A stretch of DNA of 64,000 nt from Listeria swaminathanii (GCF_014229645.1 NZ_JAATOD010000001.1:1240001-1304000); one strand, 5' to 3'. Shown: positions 20,766 to 30,814, numbered from the stretch's first letter. Translations and numbers: made by a program. Notes: a model not told the origin generated them from the letters alone.

Positions 20766-20805
20766 AATTTTTATATTCTCCCGTTCCTTAAAAGTCTTAT
20801 CTTTC

Positions 20806-20835
20806 ATTATAACGAACAAACTATACATCTGTCAC
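20806..20835 (-). promoter_or_regulatory. Promoter of obg
   Basis: -10 TATAAT (20806-20811) with -35 GTGACA (20830-20835), spacer 18 bases. Confidence 0.65.
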
Positions 20836-20882
20836 TATATTTATTTCTATTTCCAGATATTTATTTGTTTTACATAGCAAAA

Positions 20883-20914
20883 ATGCGCCAAATGCTTTTA
20901 CACATTTGACGCAT
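20883..20914 (-). terminator. Terminator after glpK
   Basis: A 12-bp stem ATGCGTCAAATG / CATTTGGCGCAT (one G-T pair), then TTTTT on the minus strand. It closes the glpF-glpK operon. Confidence 0.92.
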
Positions 20915-20924
20915 CTTTTAGAAT

Positions 20925-22445
<1,521 letters not shown>

Positions 22446-22448
22446 CTA

Positions 22449-22468
22449 CGAAAGCCCGAAGACTCTCG
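22449..22468 (-). other. UUCG-tetraloop hairpin in the glpF-glpK gap
   Basis: On the minus strand an 8-bp stem CGAGAGTC / GGCTTTCG closes a TTCG loop and is not followed by a T run. It is probably an mRNA stability or processing element rather than a terminator. Confidence 0.5.
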
Positions 22469-22492
22469 TTTGGAGCTAGTTTACACCCTAGC

Positions 22493-23311
22493 CTATGCTA
22501 AATCTTTTTTCTTGTCGAGTTGCATGGTTAAAATAAGAATTAAAACAAATAATACCGCGAACACCCAGAACCACATTCCTAGTTCGCCTTTAATAATGGC
22601 ATTATACCCTAAAGCACCTAATGCACCACCCATGATTGGTCCAATAACAGGAACCCATGAGTAACCCCAGTCTGATCCACCTTTACCAGAAATCGGCCAA
22701 ACGAAATGCGCAATTCTCGGTCCAAGGTCACGAGCTGGATTGATTGCATAACCTGTAGTTCCACCAAGAGACATCCCGATAGCTACGATTAATGCACCAA
22801 CAACAAGTGGATTTAATCCGTCTGAAAAGGAATTAGCACCTAATGATAGTAATCCAAACACTAACATAAATGTACCTAATGCTTCACCAAAAAAGTTCGA
22901 TGTAAAATGGCGAATAGCTGGCGCCGTTGCAAACACGCCTAGTTTTGTTGGTTTATCTTCTGTTTTCTTCCAATGTGGGTAGTAATGTAACCATACAAGC
23001 GTTGCCCCGATAAACGCTCCGATAAATTGAGCAAGAATATAAGGCAATACGTAATCCCACGGGAAAGCACCCGCAAGCGCCATAGCGATCGTTACAGCAG
23101 GGTTAAGATGGGCCATACTCATGTATCCTGAAACATATACACCCATTGTAACACCTAGCCCCCAAGCTAAAGTAATAACGACCCAGCCGCCATTCTCCGC
23201 TTTTGATTTCTTCAGCGAAACACCTGCTACGACACCAGCACCTAAAATAATTAGAATGGCAGTACCAACAACTTCACCTAGAAATTGTGTTGCTAAACTT
23301 GTGTCAATCAT
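22493..23311 (-). CDS. glpF: Glycerol uptake facilitator (aquaglyceroporin)
   Basis: A 272-residue MIP-family channel that lets glycerol cross the membrane. Both pore motifs are intact: HLNPAVTIAMAL and YAINPARDLGPR. The Asp after the second NPAR is typical of glycerol-conducting members. Six hydrophobic helices are visible. I chose ATG at 23311 (MIDTSLATQF) because AAGGAGTTGG lies upstream; the longer frame to 23419 runs into the leader hairpin. It is the first gene of glpF-glpK, under a cre-containing promoter and leader terminator. Confidence 0.95.
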   Translation of the reverse strand: MIDTSLATQFLGEVVGTAILIILGAGVVAGVSLKKSKAENGGWVVITLAWGLGVTMGVYVSGYMSMAHLNPAVTIAMALAGAFPWDYVLPYILAQFIGAFIGATLVWLHYYPHWKKTEDKPTKLGVFATAPAIRHFTSNFFGEALGTFMLVFGLLSLGANSFSDGLNPLVVGALIVAIGMSLGGTTGYAINPARDLGPRIAHFVWPISGKGGSDWGYSWVPVIGPIMGGALGALGYNAIIKGELGMWFWVFAVLFVLILILTMQLDKKKDLA

Positions 23312-23400
23312 CTTTTCCAACTCCTTCTTTTTGCTTATTTGTAGCACCGGAATTTTTGCCCTTACTAGTCCCCTTACATTCCGATTATCAATTAGCTTCA

Positions 23401-23461
23401 AAAAAAGAATGACAATCAAAACGTAGGCATACTAGTACCTTGGCATCGTTTCGATTGTCAT
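23401..23461 (-). terminator. Leader terminator (putative GlpP antitermination site) of glpFK
   Basis: A long hairpin has 15-base arms at 23447-23461 and 23409-23423 (ATGACAATCGAAACG against CGTTTTGATTGTCAT, one G-T pair), followed by TCTTTTTTT on the minus strand. It lies in the 5' leader between the glpF promoter and the gene. In B. subtilis the glp leaders carry such a terminator, overcome by GlpP with glycerol 3-phosphate. The same control is inferred here. Confidence 0.75.
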
Positions 23462-23494
23462 CTCTTCTCCTGACATGTTAATTAACTTGAGTCT

Positions 23495-23523
23495 ATTTAA
23501 TCACATCAAGAAAACGCTGTCAA
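23495..23523 (-). promoter_or_regulatory. glpFK promoter with overlapping cre site
   Basis: -35 TTGACA (23518-23523) and -10 TTAAAT (23495-23500), spacer 17. The sequence TGACAGCGTTTTCT at 23509-23522 matches the CcpA cre consensus TGWNANCGNTNWCA at 13 of 14 positions and overlaps the -35 and spacer. CcpA repression in the presence of preferred sugars is therefore expected. Confidence 0.8.
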
Positions 23524-23643
23524 TCAAACGACTTGTCCTATTTTTCACAAAGTCTTTTCATCTGCCTCTTTACTTTTACCCCAATCCAGGAGAGTTATAA
23601 CCCAATTTACAAGAAATTAATTCACAAAGGTAAAAACAGAAAA

Positions 23644-23665
23644 AAACCGCCACAAGTGACGGTTT
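23644..23665 (-). terminator. Terminator after rpmA
   Basis: A 9-bp stem AAACCGTCA / TGGCGGTTT with 4-base loop and T run on the minus strand, 13 bases past rpmA. Confidence 0.92.
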
Positions 23666-23677
23666 TTAAATTTGCAT

Positions 23678-23968
23678 TTAAGCTTCTTGTACTTCAGGAT
23701 AAACGCTAACTTTTTTCTTGTCGCGTCCCATACGTTCGAAACGTACAACGCCGTCAGTTTTAGCGAATAAAGTATCATCGCCTCCACGTCCTACGTTAGT
23801 TCCTGGATAGATTTTAGTACCACGTTGACGGTAAAGGATAGATCCACCAGTAACAAATTGTCCGTCCGCACGTTTTGCACCTAAACGTTTTGATTCAGAG
23901 TCACGTCCGTTAGAAGTCGAACCGCCACCCTTTTTGTGCGCAAAATGTTGAATATCAAATTTTAACAT
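23678..23968 (-). CDS. rpmA: Ribosomal protein L27 with cleavable N-terminal extension
   Basis: A 96-residue 50S protein whose N-terminus reaches the peptidyl-transferase centre. It begins [20 protein letters not shown]. The first nine residues (to HFA) are the Firmicute-type extension removed before assembly by the protease Prp, which exposes HKKGGGS. The prp gene lies directly upstream in the operon. AGGAGGTGG precedes ATG 23968. Confidence 0.97.
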
Positions 23969-23981
23969 GAAATTCCACCTC

Positions 23982-24299
23982 CTATTTGGAGTTAATTTTT
24001 ATATGATCAGGATAGCTGTACGCTAATGACCTTAGTTGATTTTCCATCCCTGTGAGCAAGATTTGTACCACGTCATCCTCGACATAATCAGCAGGCACAG
24101 AATAGTAAAGGTAACCCTCCGACTCTTCTATTACAGGCGCAAAATCACGTACTTCCGAAATAGCATTCACCATTCCAAAAGCAATTGACGAAGCTCCTGC
24201 ACATACCAAATCACTGCCATGTTCGGCAAAATCGGCGTGTCCACTCATCGTAAAAGAAATTATTTGGTTGTTTTCTCGCTTAACATCGACTTGAATCAT
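23982..24299 (-). CDS. prp: Ribosomal-processing cysteine protease Prp
   Basis: A 105-residue YsxB-family protease that trims the L27 N-terminus. The catalytic pair is visible in [18 protein letters not shown], with the His near residue 20 and the Cys about 12 residues later. It is sandwiched between rplU and rpmA, as in other Firmicutes that have the L27 extension. Function follows from work on S. aureus Prp and from its partner being present here. Confidence 0.93.
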
Positions 24300-24317
24300 T
24301 TTTTTCGTCCTTTCAAA

Positions 24318-24626
24318 TTAAGCATTGATTGCATCAATAGTTAATTTTGTGTAAGGTTGACGATGACCTTGTTTTTTGTGGTAGTTCTTTTTCGGTTTAT
24401 ATTTATAAACTGTCAATTTCTTCGCACGGCCTTGTTTTTCAACTTTAGCTGTTACAGTTGCACCTTCCACGAATGGAACGCCAACTTTAGCGGAATCTCC
24501 ACCTACGAATAGAACTTTGTCAAAAGTAACAACATCACCAACTTCACCTGCTAATTTCTCAACATAGATCTCTTGGCCTGCTTCTACTTTGATTTGTTTC
24601 CCACCTGTTTCAATAATTGCGTACAT
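24318..24626 (-). CDS. rplU: Ribosomal protein L21
   Basis: A 102-residue 50S subunit protein that binds 23S rRNA. It begins [18 protein letters not shown] and ends with the basic [19 protein letters not shown] segment typical of L21. ATG at 24626 has GAGGAGGTG 5 bases upstream. It is the first gene of rplU-prp-rpmA, behind an L21 leader. Confidence 0.98.
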   Translation of the reverse strand: MYAIIETGGKQIKVEAGQEIYVEKLAGEVGDVVTFDKVLFVGGDSAKVGVPFVEGATVTAKVEKQGRAKKLTVYKYKPKKNYHKKQGHRQPYTKLTIDAINA

Positions 24627-24735
24627 ACTTGCACCTCCTCATATACTAAGACTCGCCATCACAGGGGATTTACACAAGGTAAACACTTGACCCAGCTCTG
24701 TGCGGTTGTAGCTTGGTGCGCTACAAACATAACAG
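24627..24735 (-). promoter_or_regulatory. L21 leader (autoregulatory 5' UTR of rplU)
   Basis: The roughly 110-base 5' UTR contains paired segments, for example GTAGC...GCTAC and GTTTACC...GTAAAC on the minus strand. It sits where Firmicutes carry the L21 leader, an RNA that is thought to bind L21 or another ribosomal protein. I judge this from position and folding potential; a covariance-model match was not run. Confidence 0.7.
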
Positions 24736-24739
24736 TAAA

Positions 24740-24769
24740 ATGATAGCATAAGCTAGCTGCCTATGTCAA
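24740..24769 (-). promoter_or_regulatory. Promoter of rplU-prp-rpmA
   Basis: -35 TTGACA (24764-24769) and -10 TATCAT (24740-24745), spacer 18 bases. It lies directly after the stop of the upstream RNase gene. Confidence 0.85.
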
Positions 24770-24782
24770 CCAATTGTTAATT

Positions 24783-26144
24783 TTAGTTTTCCACCCGCGC
24801 AATTTGATAAAATGGCACTCTTTCATCCGCCACTTCCCAATCAATTGGTGCATTATTAAATATATTCAAATCTAAAAACGTATCCAAAACGTCTTCTGTT
24901 GTAATAATTTGAATGCTATTCGGCTCACTTTGCATAATCCCTGCCAGTTCCCGCTCTAACTCAAAAGCAAGTGTTTCTTTGGAAGCCACATGACCTGTCG
25001 CATAACAAACCGGACAAGGCATAGTCGTCACTTCTAAAAATGATTGCTGCTTCTTGCGTCTCGTTAATTGTAACAGCCCTGACTGCGAAAGTGCTGCGAC
25101 TTGAGTTGTAATGTATTCTTCGCGTGTTTCGGCCTCTAACGCTTCGTATAGCTCTCTATGCCCTGCTTCTGACATCCCACCGATAAAGTCTACTAAAATC
25201 ATCCCACTCATATTACGCAATCTAATTTGACGCAAAATTTCCGGGACAGCTTTAAGATTGACCGACTCGACTGTTTTTTCCTTTGCTGTAGTACCCTTAA
25301 ATCTACCCGAGTTGACATCGACTACCCACATCGCCTCAGTTTTTTCAATAAATAACGAAGAACCATTCGCTAAATGGACAACTGGGCGCGCTAACCTATC
25401 CATTTGCGCTTTAATGCCCATATCCGCAAATAAATCCGCACTTTTCTTTAAAGTGACTAGCTTATCTGGATATGTATTTTCTAGTATCTTCGCAAATTCA
25501 AAATCGTCGGTAATGATTTCTGTCGGCGTGTAGCGTTGAATGAATTGTTTCGCGCTAGTAAAGATACCTGACGCGGCAGATAATAATAAGCCTGGTTTCT
25601 TTCGTTTAGCTGCTTCTTTTAATAACGCTTGATGTTTCTCACGCGCTTGAGTTAAAGCTTCTTGCATCTGCTCTTTCGTTGCATTTTCAGCATTCGAGCG
25701 AATAATCAACGCTTCATTTTCTACTAACAACGTCTCCACTTTTTGTTTCAAGGTATTTTTATCAACTATTCGTTTGGAAACAGAAATATATTCTTTACCA
25801 TACAAATAAATGAGTAAATCCCCAGAAAACTCCAGTACACCCGTTAATAATGGCAGTTTTGTCGCGCTACCTTCTCGAACGATTTGAACTGGGATTTTGG
25901 CGCCTTGCGTCTTGTCATAACTTTCCGGAATATCTTTTAAATGAATGAAGCCCTTGCTATTATTACCTAAATCAACAAATGCAGCTTCCATTTTACGGTC
26001 AATTTTTTGAATAAAACCATAAAAAATATCGCCAACTTGAACTTTTTCAGAAGGCCGTACAATTTCGATATCTATTAACACATCATCATTAAGCACTGCT
26101 GCTCGCTTTTCTATAGGAGCCGCACTTATTATTAGCTTTTTCAT
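24783..26144 (-). CDS. rng: RNase E/G family endoribonuclease
   Basis: A 453-residue single-strand-specific endonuclease of the RNase G type. It has an N-terminal S1 RNA-binding domain (VGDIFYGFIQKIDRKMEAAFVDLG) and the two catalytic Asp motifs (VVDVNSGRFKG and ILVDFIGGM). The zinc-link C-x-x-C is in MPCPVCYATG. It is short, like RNase G, and lacks the long scaffold tail of RNase E. Some Firmicutes carry this enzyme next to rplU. It follows minD by about 50 bases with a weak terminator between. Confidence 0.92.
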   Translation of the reverse strand: MKKLIISAAPIEKRAAVLNDDVLIDIEIVRPSEKVQVGDIFYGFIQKIDRKMEAAFVDLGNNSKGFIHLKDIPESYDKTQGAKIPVQIVREGSATKLPLLTGVLEFSGDLLIYLYGKEYISVSKRIVDKNTLKQKVETLLVENEALIIRSNAENATKEQMQEALTQAREKHQALLKEAAKRKKPGLLLSAASGIFTSAKQFIQRYTPTEIITDDFEFAKILENTYPDKLVTLKKSADLFADMGIKAQMDRLARPVVHLANGSSLFIEKTEAMWVVDVNSGRFKGTTAKEKTVESVNLKAVPEILRQIRLRNMSGMILVDFIGGMSEAGHRELYEALEAETREEYITTQVAALSQSGLLQLTRRKKQQSFLEVTTMPCPVCYATGHVASKETLAFELERELAGIMQSEPNSIQIITTEDVLDTFLDLNIFNNAPIDWEVADERVPFYQIARVEN

Positions 26145-26162
26145 CCAATCACCTTTTATAAA

Positions 26163-26189
26163 GACCCTTCATCTAAAAGATAAAGGGCC
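26163..26189 (-). terminator. Possible terminator after minD
   Basis: Imperfect stem GGCCCTTTATC / GATGAAGGGTC followed by TTTATAAAA on the minus strand, 8 bases past minD and about 20 bases before the next start. The T run is short, so efficiency may be low. Confidence 0.6.
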
Positions 26190-26196
26190 TAATTTT

Positions 26197-26997
26197 TTAT
26201 TTTCCACTAAAAAGTACTTTTAAGCGAGAAAGAAATCCTGCTTTTTTGGACTCGATTGACATTAATGGAATAGACTCTCCAAGAATGCGTCGAGCAATAT
26301 TACGGTAACCTTGTGACGCACGATTATTCGGCAACATAGCAACCGGATCCCCGCTGTTAGACGAACGAATAACTTCATCGTCATCAATAATAATACCAAG
26401 TAATTCAATCGATAAATGTGTTGTAATTTCGTCAATATCCATTACATCACCATTCACCATCATTTGCGTACGAATACGATTAATAATTAATTTCGGAGGC
26501 TCAATATCTTCTTTCTCAAGCAAACCGATAATTCTATCTGCATCGCGCACGGCTGAAATTTCTGGAGTAGTAACAACAATAGCTTTGTCTGCCCCAGCAA
26601 CTGCATTTTTATACCCTGTTTCAATCCCTGCAGGACAATCAATTAAAATAAAATCATAATCCGGACGCAGTTGATTAATCAATTCCACCATTTGCTCGCC
26701 CGAAACAGCATTTTTATCCGTCGTTTGTGCAGCCGGAAGCAAGAAAAGTAAATCATCAAAACGTTTATCTTTAATCATGGCTTGATGAATTTTACAGCGA
26801 CCTTCCACTACATCCACCAAATCATAAATAATTCGATTTTCCAAACCTAAAACAACATCTAAATTGCGAAGGCCGATATCCATATCAATCAAGCACACTT
26901 TTTTACCCTGAAGAGCAAGTGCCGTCCCTAAGTTAGCAGTTGAAGTAGTTTTTCCTACTCCGCCTTTCCCAGAAGTAATGACTATAGCTTCTCCCAT
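26197..26997 (-). CDS. minD: Septum-site determining ATPase MinD
   Basis: A 266-residue membrane-binding ATPase that, with MinC, blocks Z-ring formation near poles. It has the deviant Walker A GKGGVGKTTS, switch I/II residues (LIDMDIGLRNLD and LIDCPAG) and a C-terminal amphipathic membrane-targeting helix (GFLSRLKVLFSGK). It starts 3 bases after minC, so minC-minD is an operon. No minE, minJ or divIVA lies in the window. Confidence 0.97.
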   Translation of the reverse strand: MGEAIVITSGKGGVGKTTSTANLGTALALQGKKVCLIDMDIGLRNLDVVLGLENRIIYDLVDVVEGRCKIHQAMIKDKRFDDLLFLLPAAQTTDKNAVSGEQMVELINQLRPDYDFILIDCPAGIETGYKNAVAGADKAIVVTTPEISAVRDADRIIGLLEKEDIEPPKLIINRIRTQMMVNGDVMDIDEITTHLSIELLGIIIDDDEVIRSSNSGDPVAMLPNNRASQGYRNIARRILGESIPLMSIESKKAGFLSRLKVLFSGK

Positions 26998-26999
26998 GT

Positions 27000-27677
27000 T
27001 TAACGCCCTCCTTGAAAATTAGAAATTTCAGGTCTAATTTTTCTTATCTTATGTATTCCATCTATTATTATCTCTCCTGCATCATCTACAAATGCAGAAA
27101 ACAAATCTGTTTCTGTCACTTCTTTATAATCTTCACTATCAAAGCCATATACTTTTCCAGCTATTCTGACTTGTGATGGATAAAGAAATTTCCCTGCAAC
27201 AATTGCATTTTCGTCACCTTCAAAACCAGCATGAATAATTCCTTTAATATTACCTAGAACAAACACATTGCCCTTTGAACGGATTTGTCCACCCGGATTC
27301 ACATCGCCAATAAGCAGGAAATCTCCAGGAACTTGAACAACTTGTCCAGAGCGAATAATCGTTGCCATGGAAAATATTTGATCATTTTCTTTCCACTTTT
27401 TGGCTTCATCTTTAGACATAACATTACTATAAAACGCGCCAATTTTCATTTGACTATTTTTATGAATAATAGTTGATATTTCAAGCTCTTCTTCCTCTGA
27501 AAACAGACGGTTACCAATTTGAACTTGCACCTCTAATTTTTCACCAGAGTATGGGTTTTGTTTTTGATCCGCCAGCAATTGAGTTAGTTCTTGTTGCAAC
27601 TCGGATATACTCGCTTTGTCACTAAGAAAAATACTAATGCCGTCTTTTGTGCCTTTAATTTGAACATTCTTCTTCAT
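27000..27677 (-). CDS. minC: Septum-site determining protein MinC
   Basis: A 225-residue cell-division inhibitor that antagonises FtsZ assembly. The N-terminal domain (about 1-100) precedes the C-terminal beta-helix with repeated glycines (IRSGQVVQVPGDFLLIGDVN, GGQIRSKGNVFVLGNIKG) that dimerises and binds MinD. I chose ATG at 27677 with GGGGTG 9 bases upstream. A GTG four codons earlier overlaps that binding site. Confidence 0.94.
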   Translation of the reverse strand: MKKNVQIKGTKDGISIFLSDKASISELQQELTQLLADQKQNPYSGEKLEVQVQIGNRLFSEEEELEISTIIHKNSQMKIGAFYSNVMSKDEAKKWKENDQIFSMATIIRSGQVVQVPGDFLLIGDVNPGGQIRSKGNVFVLGNIKGIIHAGFEGDENAIVAGKFLYPSQVRIAGKVYGFDSEDYKEVTETDLFSAFVDDAGEIIIDGIHKIRKIRPEISNFQGGR

Positions 27678-27715
27678 ATACCATTTCACCCCGCAACATT
27701 TATACTCTAGTCCTT

Positions 27716-27744
27716 AGTATACACTAACTCAAATTAAATGATAA
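27716..27744 (-). promoter_or_regulatory. Promoter of minCD
   Basis: -10 TATACT (27716-27721) with a TTATCA -35 17 bases upstream, about 40 bases before minC. Confidence 0.55.
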
Positions 27745-27773
27745 TAAAAAAATACTTTTTTTGAAAAAAACAG

Positions 27774-27821
27774 CTTGAAATCGCAAACTGCGGATACTCT
27801 CCACAGTCATACTTTTTCAAG
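27774..27821 (-). terminator. Terminator after mreD
   Basis: A long imperfect hairpin: outer 7-bp stem CTTGAAA / TTTCAAG and inner 8-bp stem ACTGTGGA / TCCGCAGT, followed by CTGTTTTTTT on the minus strand. It separates the mreBCD and minCD transcripts. Confidence 0.75.
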
Positions 27822-27855
27822 TAATAGCGAATTCAAACTGATAAAATTACGATAG

Positions 27856-28374
27856 TTATTCTGATTTAACCAAGCGATCAAGAAACAATCGGAATGGGAA
27901 AAAAACAACTAAAAAGAACGCCAAATTAAACAAAATCGTTGTCCATAAACGTTGATCAATGAAAACTGGAATGCTCATCGTCGTCGAACCAATCAAATAA
28001 TAAAATGCATAAACCAAGCTTTCCGTAAGAATAATATTAAATACAGCAATCAAACCAACGAGAAGCACATTATTTTGCAACACTTTCATGAATTTATCTG
28101 TGATATACACAGTAAATGGGAAGATTGCAAAATAAATGCCCATCACGCCCGTATAATAAATATCAAACAATAAGCCTAGAATAAACGCATATACTAAAGT
28201 CGTATTCCGTTTATAAAAACAAGTCATAATCGTCAACATGATAAGTAAAAAATGTGGAATGAAAAGATGTTTATCATTGAAAAGACCATTCGCAAACTGA
28301 AGACTAAAAACACCCTCTAAAATAAAGGTTCCAACCATGATTGCAGGAAGCGCAATGTTTTTCTTTACATTCAT
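27856..28374 (-). CDS. mreD: Rod shape-determining membrane protein MreD
   Basis: A 172-residue integral membrane protein with about five hydrophobic helices (e.g. ALPAIMVGTFILEGVFSL, FLLIMLTIMTCFY, LVYAFILGLLFDIYYTGVMG). It belongs to the elongasome that guides side-wall peptidoglycan synthesis. It starts 2 bases after mreC with GGAGGAC upstream, the third gene of mreB-mreC-mreD. A terminator follows. Confidence 0.93.
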   Translation of the reverse strand: MNVKKNIALPAIMVGTFILEGVFSLQFANGLFNDKHLFIPHFLLIMLTIMTCFYKRNTTLVYAFILGLLFDIYYTGVMGIYFAIFPFTVYITDKFMKVLQNNVLLVGLIAVFNIILTESLVYAFYYLIGSTTMSIPVFIDQRLWTTILFNLAFFLVVFFPFRLFLDRLVKSE

Positions 28375-28376
28375 GA

Positions 28377-29264
28377 TTATTGTCCTCCAGTCGCATCTGA
28401 ACTAGTTGTATCATCCGCCTTTGTCCCTGCTTCAGCTGAACGCTTCAAAACAGTTACATGGTTTAAATCATACATGTCAGCACCTGGCTTAATAAACGCG
28501 GTTTGAGATAATCCCATTTTATCAGTTTCTACTTTTTCAATCGTACCGATAAAGATACCTGCTGGGAATTTCCCGCCGAGTCCAGAAGTAACAACTTTCT
28601 GTCCTTTTTTAAATTTCATGTCATACGGTAATTGTTTTAATTCAAGCAACTTAGTATCACTGTCATATCCATTGATAATCCCGAATGCGTTTTCCTCGCC
28701 CTGCACTTTAGCAGAAACACGGTTTTTCACATCGGATGAAGTTAGTAATTCAACGGTAGCTGATTTAGCTCCTGTGGTCGTTACTTTACCAATAAGACCA
28801 CTTGGTGTAGTAACTGCCATATCAGGTTTCACTCCATCACTAGAACCTTTGTCAATTTCTATTTGGTCATTCCAATTTGTAGGATTTCTAGAAATAACAG
28901 AAGCATTTAGTGGATCATAATCACGAATACTGTCAGTAATATCAAGACTTTCTTTTAAATCTTTATTTTCTTTTTTTAAGTCTGCAACTTCACTTTCAAG
29001 TTGTGCCAATTCTTCTAAACGTTCTTTCAGATGTTGGTTTTCAGTGTAGGTGTTTTTCAAATCAACCACTCCACCAACTACACCCGAAATAAATGAAGTA
29101 GGCTTAGCTACTATATTTTCGCCAAATCCAACAACATCTTTCACAAATTGTTCCGGCCACGAAGCATTCTCGCGATCACGCAAAGAAAAACCAACTAACG
29201 CGACGAGAACAATAATAGATATTAACAAGATAATCAAACGTTTATTGAGAAAAAATTGTGGCAT
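28377..29264 (-). CDS. mreC: Rod shape-determining protein MreC
   Basis: A 295-residue bitopic protein. It has an N-terminal transmembrane helix (LIILLISIIVLVALVGFSL), a coiled coil (about 75-110, rich in KERLEELAQLESEVADLKKE) and a periplasm-side beta domain. It ends with a low-complexity Ser/Thr/Asp tail. MreC links MreB filaments to penicillin-binding proteins. ATG 29264 has GAGGTG upstream, 84 bases after mreB in the same operon. Confidence 0.95.
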   Translation of the reverse strand: MPQFFLNKRLIILLISIIVLVALVGFSLRDRENASWPEQFVKDVVGFGENIVAKPTSFISGVVGGVVDLKNTYTENQHLKERLEELAQLESEVADLKKENKDLKESLDITDSIRDYDPLNASVISRNPTNWNDQIEIDKGSSDGVKPDMAVTTPSGLIGKVTTTGAKSATVELLTSSDVKNRVSAKVQGEENAFGIINGYDSDTKLLELKQLPYDMKFKKGQKVVTSGLGGKFPAGIFIGTIEKVETDKMGLSQTAFIKPGADMYDLNHVTVLKRSAEAGTKADDTTSSDATGGQ

Positions 29265-29348
29265 AACGACACCTCATCTCGTTAGTACTCTTTTTCCATT
29301 TTTTGAAGCTAATTCATCTTGTTATATGACATAAATGAGTGTGTCCAT

Positions 29349-30362
29349 TTAGTTCATTTTTTTATTTTTATACATATCCATGTTTTCTAAAGCTTTTCCT
29401 GTTCCAATTGCAACACAATCAAGTGGTTCATCTGCAATAATAACTGGCATTTTTGTTTCTTCAGAAATAACGGCATCTAAATTACGTAAAAGAGCTCCCC
29501 CACCTGTAAGTACAATCCCTTTATCCATAATATCAGCTGATAGTTCTGGCGGTGTATTTTCAAGTGTTCCTTTTACAGCATCAATAATTGCTGCAACTGT
29601 ATCTGCAAGAGCTTCACTAATTTCTTCTGGCGTAATTTCAATTGTTTTCGGAAGACCCGTTACTAAATCACGTCCACGAATACTAAACGGAGAAAGGTCC
29701 AATCCTTTTGGACTAGCGGAGCCGATTTCCATTTTGATTGATTCGGCAGTACGATCACCAATTAATAGATTGTATTTTTTGCGAATATAATTAATAATAA
29801 CTTCATCTAAATCATCACCAGCAGTTCTAACAGAGCGGCTAGTCACGATACCTCCAAGTGAAATTACAGCAACTTCTGTAGTTCCCCCACCAATATCTAC
29901 AACCATGCTACCTGTTGGTTCGCCAACTGGAAGTCCAGCGCCAATAGCTGCAGCAAAAGGTTCTTCAATTGTGAATGCATCTTTAGCCCCCGCTTGACGA
30001 GTTGCATCGATTACAGCGCGTTTTTCTACGCCTGTAATTCCAGAAGGTACACATATCATTACGCGTGGTTTGCTCGCATTAACGCTCTTACCAGCTTTTT
30101 GTATGTAATACTTCATCATCGCTGCAGTTGTATCATAATCAGCAATAACTCCATCTTTCATTGGACGAATTGCAACAATATTTCCTGGTGTTCTACCAAT
30201 CATATTTTTTGCGTCGCTACCAACTGCAACTATTTCTTGTGTGTCTTTTTTCATTGCTACAACGGAAGGTTCACGAAGGACAATACCTTTTCCCTTCATA
30301 TAGACAAGCGTATTCGCAGTCCCTAAATCAATTCCAATATCTTTATTACCAAATCCAAACAT
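29349..30362 (-). CDS. mreB: Rod shape-determining actin homologue MreB
   Basis: A 337-residue bacterial actin that organises lateral wall synthesis. It opens [20 protein letters not shown], the phosphate-1 loop. It has the phosphate-2 loop [18 protein letters not shown] and the adenosine motif [18 protein letters not shown] 30362 has AAAAGGAG 7 bases upstream. It is the first gene of mreB-mreC-mreD, preceded by a gene-poor region holding at least one promoter. Confidence 0.98.
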   Translation of the reverse strand: MFGFGNKDIGIDLGTANTLVYMKGKGIVLREPSVVAMKKDTQEIVAVGSDAKNMIGRTPGNIVAIRPMKDGVIADYDTTAAMMKYYIQKAGKSVNASKPRVMICVPSGITGVEKRAVIDATRQAGAKDAFTIEEPFAAAIGAGLPVGEPTGSMVVDIGGGTTEVAVISLGGIVTSRSVRTAGDDLDEVIINYIRKKYNLLIGDRTAESIKMEIGSASPKGLDLSPFSIRGRDLVTGLPKTIEITPEEISEALADTVAAIIDAVKGTLENTPPELSADIMDKGIVLTGGGALLRNLDAVISEETKMPVIIADEPLDCVAIGTGKALENMDMYKNKKMN

Positions 30363-30432
30363 CTGTATTCTCCTTTTCCTTCGTAATATTCTACAGGATA
30401 CATTAAGTTTCCTTATTCGTCCATTAAATTAA

Positions 30433-30494
30433 TGTTACCTTATCCCTTTGTGTCAATGTTTCTGTTTAGACACATAAACAACCATCTTATTATA
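30433..30494 (-). promoter_or_regulatory. Tandem promoters of mreBCD
   Basis: A proximal candidate has -35 TTGACA (30451-30456) with ATTAAT 17 bases on. A distal candidate has -10 TATAAT at 30489-30494 with a poor -35. The leader from here to mreB is about 70-130 bases. The rest of the stretch 30495-30616 is AT-rich, with no further gene seen. Confidence 0.55.
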
Positions 30495-30616
30495 ACATAA
30501 GTACAGCTATCAGACATTAATTTTTCATGAGAAGGAAAAAATTTTAACTTTTCTTTAAAAACTATGTTTGGGAGTTGTTAAAATTATTAAAAATATACTT
30601 TTGAAAGGATAAATTC

Positions 30617-30724
30617 TCACTTAAAAAATTCTATTAAACAAAGAAAAACTGGAATAGTAAACATACCGATTATTATTGAAAAGACCATAATATTATCTTT
30701 ATATACTCTCCATCTATTTAACAT
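30617..30724 (-). CDS. Small membrane peptide, 35 residues, unrecognised
   Basis: A 35-codon reading frame begins MLNRWRVYKDNIM and ends CLIEFFK. ATG at 30724 has a strong binding site AAAGGTGG exactly 6 bases upstream, and the frame stops at TGA 30617-30619. The peptide has a basic N-terminus (R4, R6, K9), then one hydrophobic stretch from about residue 13 to 31 (MVFSIIIGMFTIPVFLCLI) and a short charged end. This is the layout of a single-pass, N-in membrane miniprotein. It lies 90 bases after radC and about 250 bases before mreB, either co-transcribed with radC or from a weak promoter near 30760. I do not recognise the family. Function unknown. Confidence 0.6.
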   Translation of the reverse strand: MLNRWRVYKDNIMVFSIIIGMFTIPVFLCLIEFFK

Positions 30725-30814
30725 TACAAGCCACCTTTTGCATTTTGTTGATACTCACTTTAGCATACGGAATCAAATGATGTCTGTAGATATTTTGTGA
30801 ACAGTGGCTCAATT

